Shown: one piece after another, positions 57,391 to 64,000 of the stretch | Position numbering within the stretch: position 1 is the stretch's first letter | Layout of the letters: every line of letters starts with the position of its first letter | Source of the DNA: Puccinellia tenuiflora | Lineage: Eukaryota; Streptophyta; Magnoliopsida; Poales; Poaceae | Reading direction: 5' to 3' | DNA length: 64,000 nt | Assembly (NCBI GenBank): GCA_012064385.1 | Contig: QRDG01000814.1 | Location: 620,001-684,000 of the forward strand | Made by a program: the position numbers and the translations under genes | Notes under the pieces: generated by a model | Database searches by the model: none | What the model was told of the DNA's origin: nothing | What the model saw: only the letters and a program-made list of their open reading frames with translations

Positions 57391-59760
57391 GGTTGCCCGC
57401 GCATGTGCGCGGGCCCCTGTGCTAGTTAACATCAAAGGAAAATTTATTTGCATGCTGTGATATTAACATAGATAGATAGCATTTGCTTTGCTGGTCATTT
57501 TGGTATATCATTTGTAATTTTTGAAGTAATATTCACCAAGTTATGATTTATTCAATATGGGATTTAAATCTGCCATTTTAGTAATTTTTGGTAAACAGCA
57601 CTAAAATTTAATTCTGCAACTCTCTCAAAGGGCATAAAGTGGTAGCCCATTGTTCACTGATCATTTTGAGCTATTGAACACAATTTTTGGACAAGTAAAA
57701 CTAAAGTTATGCAATTTCTAAATTCCCCTTATTTTCTGCCATTTCTGTTTTTATTAAATATGGGCAATTTAATTTGACCAAATAATTTAACCAATGGCAC
57801 TAACAGGTAGACATTTTGTTGCTGAGCAATTTAACATATTATTTGCATTTTTCTGACATATAAAGCTCTAGGTATGAATTTCCAAAAATTTGAATAATTA
57901 ATAGGTGATTTTGTATTTCACATTTAAATTCAAATTTTTCAATTCAATTGCATGCGTGAGTTATATATTTGAACAGGTTATGAATTTAGAAACCTTCTGA
58001 TACCTTATTTGCAATTTTTGGATCTACCAATTAAAAGATATTGCATATACCAATTTTCTGTTAATTTTTGAAAATGGAAAACAGATGAACGATGACGTCA
58101 TCGTGACATCATCGGAGGGCAGCGGTTCTGTTGATCTCAAATTCGTTGGCTCCGGTCGAAATTGGTCGCGGGCAAGTGTTGCACTAGCTAGAGGAGAAGG
58201 AGAGGAGCACAGGGGGCGGCGGCATGGACCATTTGGTCGCCGGAGTGAGCTCCGGTGACCATGGTGCGGCGGCGGGCGGCGGTGCTCGATGGGACGACGG
58301 CACAGAGCAGAAAAGAGAGGGAGGAGAGGATGGGGAGCACCGTGAGCTCACCCTGGAGGTGATGGCGACGACGGCAAGGCACAGGGAAGCCGGACGGCGA
58401 CGCCACGGTGCTCGGCGCGGCGGCCGTGGTTGACGATGGCGCGGATGCACGCGTCGGTTACGGGCATCCCCGGCCCGATTCCTTGCGTGGGGAGGGAGAG
58501 GGGCTCGAGGCGGAGCTCATGGTGGTGCCAGCTAGCTCTGGGGCGGCCGGAGTTGACGGGGAGGTGCGGCGGCCGGAGGCGGACAGGGAGCTCGAGCTAG
58601 GGTTTCGGGTTAGGGTTCCAGGGGGGAAGCAGGGGAGAGGGAGAGAGGGAAAAGCAGCTCGTCGTGGGCTTCACTTATCCACCAGGGGGGGGGGGCCTCG
58701 GCACGGTGCAGGGGAGGAGGACACGGCGACGGCATGGCCATGGCGACAGTGGGAACCCTGTGGCGACAGGGACGATGGTCATTTTCTGGAAAACCCCCAG
58801 CCTCTATTTCCTCTTCTGTTTTATTTTCTAAATTGAAAACAGCAGCATTTAGCAATTTAAATGAGGCCCTAAACCATTTTATAAATTAGGGAAAATTTAC
58901 AGGGGTTCCCCATAACATTTAGCACCTCCACAAATTTTGGTGTGGCCAAATTAAAAGTTTTGAGCAACATTTGTACATAGAGTTAAATATGGCCATTTTT
59001 GATAAATTCCAAAATGTATTTAATTGGAGCAATTAAGCATCTTCAAAAATAAGGAAAATATTCATGGAGGCTCTCACAATAATATTGAAGCTCCCCATGA
59101 TTTTAGTTTGAATTTTGAGAAGTTGAACTTGGAGTCAAAATTCACCATGTGTTTAAACCAATTTTGAATTCCAAATATTTATTACTTTGCTTAACAAGCA
59201 ATTGTCTTTGACAAATATTTAAACAAATATATTCTTGGAACTTCCTGGACAATTTGGAAATTCCAGAATACTTTGGTTTGCTAAGTTGAGCAAATGCATT
59301 TGGGTTGGAATTTTAGGAAGTGTTGCTTTGCTTCCCTTTAAGGATTTTCAATGTTTTTAATTTGTTGCTTTGATTAAATTTAGCAATTTAATAATGTATG
59401 CCATGATGCAATGAAAAAGAAAAGTGAAAATGGCCCATATTTTAGGGTACCAAATCTGGGCTGTTACAGATAATCTCAGCAACACGACGGTGTGGTGGTG
59501 ATGATGACGATCTCCGCGAGCAGGGCTTCGCCAAGCCAAGCAAGAGGAGAGGGAGAGGAGGAGGTGGCGCAGCCCCTAGGGCTAGGGGGTGCGGCGGCTA
59601 TGAGGTGGAGGTGGTGGTGGCGCAGCCCTCTGGGGAGAGGGGTGCGGCTAGGGTTTAGGGTTTTGGGGTGGAGATGGCCGGCGGCTAGGGTTAGGGTTTA
59701 GGGTGGTGCGGCAAGCTTGGGGGGCTCCCTTGGGTGTGCCGCACCCCCTCCCCTCTCCCC

Positions 59761-59769
59761 TTTATATAG
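59761..59769 (-). promoter_or_regulatory. TATA box of the copia 5' LTR
   Basis: CTATATAAA on the - strand, preceded by GGCCGGCCAC and followed by GGGGAGAGG. It is the expected promoter position about 1.3 kb into the LTR. Confidence 0.65.
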
Positions 59770-61131
59770 GTGGCCGGCCGGCCCCCCCTCTTAGCCTGGC
59801 CTCCAAGCTGAGTCCCAAGTGGACTCGGGCTTGGGCCTTTCCTAAAGGAAAGAGGCCTAACTCCTAGTACAACTAGGAGTAGGATTCCCACACCTTTGCC
59901 ATAGCCGGATTGGCCCATGTGAGTCCTAGGGTGGTGCGGCACACCCATGTGGTGGCTGCACCCCCTTGGTCCATGTGGGCCCCATACAATATGTGGGTCG
60001 CACTTCTAGACCCCTCTAGAACATTCCGGAACCTTCTGGTACCCTATACAAATATTCCCGGAACCTTTCCGATACCTCCGGAAACACTTTCCTTATATGA
60101 ATCTTATTCTCCGAACTCCTCCGGAACTCCTCGTGACGTCCGGGATCCTATCCGAGACTCCGAATCACCATTCATTCATTCCATCATTTAATTAATCGCA
60201 AAACCTAATTTCATCGGAGCGTTAAGTGTGTGACCCTACGGGTTCTGGAATGCATAGACATGATCATATCAATAATTAATTGCGGGACCGGGATGCCCAT
60301 ATTAATTCCTATGCACTCAACAAAGATCTTTCTCGATTGAACCACGATGCCGGAGATTCAATTAATCTCATATACGATTCCCTTTGTCTCACGATATTTT
60401 ACTTGCCCGAGATTCAATCGTTGACATCCCCATGTCTAGTTTAATCTCGTTACCGGCAAGTTCTCTTTACTCGTCCATAATATAGGATCCTGGTGATTAC
60501 ATCCTAATCACATGTCTGCAGACTTTTGATGCTATATTACCGAGAAGGCCTGGAGATATCTTCTCCGTCACATGGAGGGACAAATCCCACTCTTGATTCA
60601 TATCACCCAACAACCCACCGTCGGAGATACCTGAAAGCCACCTTTATAATCACCCAGTTACGTAGTGACGTTTGATGTCCACAAAGTATTCCTCCGGTGA
60701 ACGGGAGTGATATAATCTCATGGTCTAAGGAAACTATACTTTGCATATCAAAAGTTTTGACAACAAAACTCTGTGACACGATTGATTGTAACTCTTTATT
60801 ATTTGGGTCATGTCCATCAAGTCATTCTCCCAATGAAGAGACTCCGTCATCAAGTGACTATAACAAGTCCATAGTTAGGAAACTCTAACTATCTCTTGAT
60901 CAACGAACTAGTCCTGTAGAGGCTCACTAGGGACTCCTGGTGTTTATATTCCACACATGTATTATGTTTCCATTTAATACAATTATAGCATGGATAATAA
61001 ACTATTATCATAAACATGAATATGCTTAATAAACCATTTTATTATTGCCTCTAGGGCATATTCCCAACAAGATCCTCGCTAGTTTTGGAGTTGCCTTAGA
61101 TAGATTTTTTTTCTGCTACCGAACCCCTTCA

Positions 61132-61337
61132 ATTACCGCCACCATGGTTTTTTTCTAAATGGTTGGTTTCACATGTCCGCTATGGTCGCAAACCTTAGCA
61201 CACATACTACACGATGTCGGCCCAACGGCCCATAGCGGGATCGACAAACTATCTCACACCAATTTGCACCGCAAGGCCAAGTGATTTAGGGTTTTCTCGA
61301 GAACATAATGATCATTAATAATTCATCTTCCTCTAGC
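61132..61337 (+). other. Continuation of the 24.7-25.1 kb repeat and upstream region of the candidate gene
   Basis: The first 60 bases complete the second unit of the diverged tandem repeat. The rest, with GGCCCAACGGCCCATAG, resembles a plant promoter. Confidence 0.45.
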
Positions 61338-61345
61338 TATAAAAG
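61338..61345 (+). promoter_or_regulatory. TATA box of the candidate gene
   Basis: TATAAAAG followed by a long pyrimidine-rich leader (CCCTCTACCCCTCCTCCCTC), a typical plant core promoter with the transcription start expected about 30 bases downstream. Confidence 0.55.
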
Positions 61346-61572
61346 ACCCTCTACCCCTCCTCCCTCGCCGCAATCCTCTCATTTTCTCCATTCTATATCC
61401 ATCTTGCCCCTACCAACAACACCGACTGTACTTTTGCGAGATTGTAGTCTAGACCAATAATCTACTTGGCTAGCTTTTCTGCACATCTTCAAAGTGGTTA
61501 GATATCATAGTTTTGGCTCTGCTCCTTCGGTTGAATCGTCACCGCGTAGGCAAGAATAAGTTGACCAAACAC

Positions 61573-61922
61573 ATGGATCATCATCGCGGCAACCAGTTCG
61601 TTATGGTCAAGGTAAGGAAGCATGTCATAGATCAACTCACTGATATCCAGATCTTTAAAGTTTAGGTTAAGGTACGGTGCAAAAGCATGTCATAGATCAT
61701 TTCACCGATAATCAGATCTTTGAATTCTAGGTGGAACATGACATGTTGGATCAACCCGATGATGTTCTGGTAGCGGAATTAAAGCCGGAATTAATGCCAG
61801 ATGTCCCCTCAAGCTTCTTGCATATAAGCAAATTTGGTATATTCCCTTTCCTCTTCTTTACCATCTCTTTATTTTTGTCACATGTGTTTTGCAAGTGTGA
61901 CAACTTGTTATGGATGCTGTAA
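61573..61922 (+). pseudogene. Candidate host gene or gene fragment with two short coding exons
   Basis: After the TATA box at 61338 and a roughly 200-base leader, the ATG at 61573 opens a 13-codon exon (MDHHRGNQFVMVK) ending at a good donor, AAG|GTAAGG, at 61612. An acceptor TTCTAG at 61725-61730 leads in frame into a second exon (VEHDMLDQPDDVLVAELKPE, then LMPDVPSSFLHISKFG). That exon ends either at donor G|GTATAT (61837) or, unspliced, at a stop at 61920-61922. I do not recognise the protein. The intron contains a 60-65 bp tandem duplication that includes the acceptor. Without a third exon it is more likely a fragment or captured piece than a full gene. Confidence 0.4.
61606..61730. repeat. 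60-65 bp tandem duplication spanning an intron
   Basis: Units 61606-61665 and 61666-61730 share GTYAAGGTA, GCATGTCATAGATCA, CCAGATCTTT/TCAGATCTTT and a final TTTAG/TTCTAG. Each unit ends in an acceptor-like TAG. Confidence 0.8.
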
Positions 61923-63175
61923 AAAAACAACCTTTTATGGAGAAGGTAAATACATGTGACGGCGGTGTAGAATAAGATGAATAGTAAATAATTATAGTTA
62001 TCTTCTAGCATCAGAGCAACCATGTAACCCAATTTCAACATTTTATATCTATTGTTGTGCCTTGTGTATGTTTTTATTAACTTATAAACTGGCTTCCTTC
62101 GATACACCAAAATCATACACAAATCGCATAACCGCTAATTTGAGAATATGTCAATTCTTCAACCACCCCTTTCCATCATCTGGATCTTAAAATCTCATAT
62201 CTAATGACGTTATATGTGCACAGATATCGCACCCCCTCCAACCCCTTTCTTCACGCCTTTGTATATTGAAATAGGCCCACTTGAAAATCAGCCCGCATGA
62301 GGCCCATGAAAATCAAAATATTTTAGAATTTAAATGAAAAACTAAGAGTGGCACCACAATAAATATCTTCCAAATATGGCACAAAATACCCGGATATCCA
62401 AAAGATTGCACGGCAATAAATTCACTAATCTTGGTAGATTTGAGATTTAAAATCTAATAGTGGCACCACAATAAATGAAATCTCCAAATATGGCAACAAA
62501 TAAATGAAAATTCGGAGATTGGACGTCAATAAATGCAATTCTAAGTATCGAAACATTAATTTTGTCCAAAAAAAGAGAAAACACATTCACTATGATAACT
62601 AAGGTAATATTTATAAACCTTATTAAAGTAAATAAAAACATTAGTACAATCATTAGGCGCAAAAATAAACAAAAGTTCTCACAAAAGTTTACATTACACC
62701 CTTAATTATCAGGGCAATCACAAACTCTCATGTAAAGGCTATAAAAGTAGAGTAAAAACAATAATGAGTAACTTGTCAAATTCTTCGTATTTCTAGAGTC
62801 CTCTTTCAAAAATTCATCTTGCTTCCCTACTCTTTAGTCTTTATAAGCCCTGGGAGTCTAGACATTTTTTCCATTCTCAATTCTCGCTCCTATTGTAGTT
62901 ACTTTTCTCACTTTAGAATTTAGAGTCCTTGAACTTTGGGAAAAGAAATTTGCAAAATGGCCGTGGAATAGGAATTTTGGGGCCTTTTGTTGTGGTATTG
63001 AAGATTTCCGCCGTGTTTGTCAATTGTATTCTCCTATTCCAGGTTTATATTGGAGGTTATTTGGCCGTGTTTAGAGAGAGATAAAATTATCACTGTGATT
63101 CTTTTCTTTCTTTTCATTTCGAATTGCGTGGTATTTTTCAAAAAAAAAAAGGAGAGGAGTAGTTCGGCTAGTCAC
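61923..63175. other. AT-rich interval with no recognised gene
   Basis: There are scattered short open frames only. Two AATAAATGAAAT/AGTGGCACCACAATAAAT phrases recur at about 62345-62365 and 62455-62475. An A11 run (63140-63150) lies just before the inverted LINE. Confidence 0.5.
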
Positions 63176-64000
63176 TTTTTTTTTTTGAAATGGGTGAGCT
63201 CTATTAGTTAGGCAAAAGCATTATTACAATCACGCATTAGAGAGTCCAGCACGCAGGAAGGACGACGAAACAGGCTTTCGCCTCTGCTTTATAAATAAAG
63301 CCCAACGGCCAAACCGATACAAAGTGATGAAGTGATCCTCTTACAAAGCAGATCAAGGATAAAAAAGAGAAAACACTGGAGAGCCAAACTTGCCACTGAT
63401 GACAACAAACCTAAGCCTAAACACACCGGAACTCCACGACAAAGCCCTCAAGAAGGAAACGCCGCCAAACGCCGCCAATGTCGAGACCGAAGGTCAAGGT
63501 TTTCACCCGGAGTGCAGAGGCGGCGAAGGTAAACACAACAGCGCCCCCCAAGAGGGTTACGACACCCGCAGGCATCGCCGCCGTCGGCGCCGGAGCACTG
63601 GGCTTTCGCCCGTAAAAAACCTTCACCACACCCAGTATCTCAGACCACCCCCGTCAACGAGCCCGGCTCCCAACTCACGATCTGGGCTGCCACAATGCCA
63701 GGATCCCCCGCCGTCCTCTCCCTGCTAGCCACCTAGACCAGGAAAGGACTATCACCACCACAACGTCGTTCACCGCAGAACGCCCGTGCAGTCCACCTCC
63801 CGAGGCCGCCACCTTGGCGTCCGAGATCACTAGCCCTTGAAGGGGCCAAACACCACCACGACCATCCCACCGAGGTGGATAGGAGACACCAGGATCAACC
63901 AAACGACCTCGGACAGTGGGGTTCAATAGGCAGGACGCACCCGCCCATCGAACCCGCAGAACCCATACGGGACTGCCAGGCAGCTACCGGATCTAGGCCC
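63176..64000 (-). mobile_element. 3' part of an inverted LINE, continuing past the window
   Basis: On the - strand it ends in a poly(A) (T11 at 63176-63186 on +). It is preceded by about 80 bases and then the GCTTTATTTATAAAGC...CGAAAGCCTGTTTCG block (63262-63302) seen in the inverted LINE at 6.7 kb. Upstream similarity continues in short blocks. No ORF2 is reached within the window. Confidence 0.7.

Larger units (their letters stand above)
52609..57425 (+). mobile_element. Complete non-autonomous Helitron, 4,817 bp
   Basis: Starts TCTATTATATACTAAAGG after an A and ends CTAG (57422-57425) before a T. The 3' hairpin GCCCGCGCATGTGCGCGGGC (57395-57414) lies seven bases before CTAG. There is no target duplication. 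Removing it restores GAAATTAACATC exactly as in the sister LTR at 46494-46505, so both ends are certain. No Rep-helicase or RPA gene is present. It contains a GC-rich leader-like segment (52810-53150) with an AAG|GTATGC donor-like site at about 53148-53153, a Stowaway MITE and an internal diverged duplication. Part of it may be captured host DNA. Confidence 0.96.
44413..59468 (-). mobile_element. Large non-coding LTR retroelement (LARD-like) with 4.13-kb LTRs
   Basis: The LTRs are 44413-48542 (4,130 bases) and 50519-59468 (4,133 bases after removing a Helitron). The interior is 48543-50518. On the - strand the LTR begins TGTAACAGCCCAG and ends GGGCGCTACA. The flanks are GATGA (44408-44412) and GATAA (59469-59473), a target duplication with one later change; the empty site is visible in the other copia LTR near 34440. 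A polypurine tract and a primer-binding site border the interior, but no gag or pol is present, so it is a passenger needing enzymes from elsewhere. Confidence 0.94.
50519..59468 (-). repeat. Right (5') LTR of the LARD-like element, interrupted by a Helitron
   Basis: The pieces are 50519-52608 and 57426-59468. They align base for base with the left LTR apart from scattered substitutions and small indels. Confidence 0.94.
26525..61069 (-). mobile_element. Copia-type LTR retrotransposon (BARE/Angela-like LTR), heavily nested, non-autonomous
   Basis: The left (3') LTR is 26525-36038, the internal region 36039-44086 and the right (5') LTR 44087-61069. With nested insertions removed the LTRs are about 1,923 and 1,922 bases. 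On the - strand they begin TGTTGGGAATATGCCC and end ACCCCTTCA. They are flanked by AGATC. The primer-binding site for initiator methionine tRNA lies beside the right LTR. Only a short gag-like gene can be recognised; no integrase or reverse transcriptase frame is visible in about 4.7 kb of own internal sequence, so it must have relied on a partner for movement. The LTR start suggests the BARE/Angela group of Pooideae. Confidence 0.93.
44087..61069 (-). repeat. Right (5') LTR of the copia element, interrupted
   Basis: The pieces are 44087-44412 and 59474-61069. They align throughout with the left LTR. The terminal base pair at the 44087 edge has changed (CTTAA instead of CTTCA on the - strand). 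The TATA box CTATATAAA is intact at 59761-59769. Confidence 0.93.
25102..61131 (+). mobile_element. Solo LTR of a copia-type element, split by the large copia insertion
   Basis: The LTR pieces are 25102-26524 and 61075-61131 (about 1.48 kb in total). It begins TGTTGGAGATATGCCCTAGA and ends GAACCCCTTCA, and is flanked by ATTAC at 25097-25101 and 61132-61136. No internal region or second LTR is present, so it is a solo LTR left by LTR-LTR recombination. A TATA motif lies at about 26098-26106. The LTR ends resemble those of the copia element that later inserted into it in the opposite orientation. Confidence 0.9.

Overview
This window is intergenic, transposon-packed DNA from a large plant genome, almost certainly a grass. 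The evidence is a long-LTR Ty3/gypsy element with grass-type dual RNase H, a copia element whose LTR starts like the BARE/Angela families, CACTA termini CACTACAAGAAA, Stowaway and hAT MITEs, and Helitron ends. The LTR and leader sequences suggest Pooideae (wheat, barley, rye, oat or ryegrass), but the species cannot be fixed from this window. No intact host gene was found. There is one plausible host gene or gene fragment near the right edge (about 61.3-61.9 kb).

Left half (1-21 kb). A 5'-truncated LINE on the + strand (688-20983) carries a decayed ORF2. It is split first by a CACTA element (1405-5329, target duplication TTG). It is split again by an inverted LINE (6689-20767, 15-bp target duplication). 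That LINE is itself split by a 13.2-kb Ty3/gypsy element of the Tat type (7062-20257, target duplication ATAGG). The gypsy element runs on the - strand: gag-protease, then RT, RNase H, a second RNase H and integrase. Between pol and its 3' LTR it carries a convergent, antisense, two-exon gene (8440-12100). This gene encodes a 'putative gypsy type transposon' domain followed by a long coiled coil, and it is the most interesting coding unit here.

Middle (21-25 kb). An hAT-type MITE (21177-21694, 8-bp duplication) is followed by decayed exons of an RPA1-like protein, ending at a Helitron-type 3' terminus at 24658. A diverged tandem repeat follows.

Right half (25-61 kb). A solo LTR (25102-61131, target ATTAC) was hit by a copia element in the opposite orientation (26525-61069, target AGATC). 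The copia's left LTR received an element made of two 3,571-bp LTRs around only 444 bp (26630-34215, target TCCAA). Its gag-like gene received a 3.36-kb solo LTR (39027-42390, target CGAGC). Its right LTR received a 15-kb element with 4.1-kb LTRs and no coding capacity (44413-59468, target GATGA). One LTR of that element contains a complete 4,817-bp Helitron (52609-57425), with a Stowaway MITE inside. The nest is therefore six elements deep, and nearly every boundary was placed to the base by target duplications or by comparison with a paralogous uninterrupted copy in the same window.

Right edge (61-64 kb). There is a promoter-like region with a TATA box and two short exons with good splice sites, then AT-rich DNA, then the 3' end of an inverted LINE (63176 to beyond the window) of the same kind as the one at 6.7 kb.
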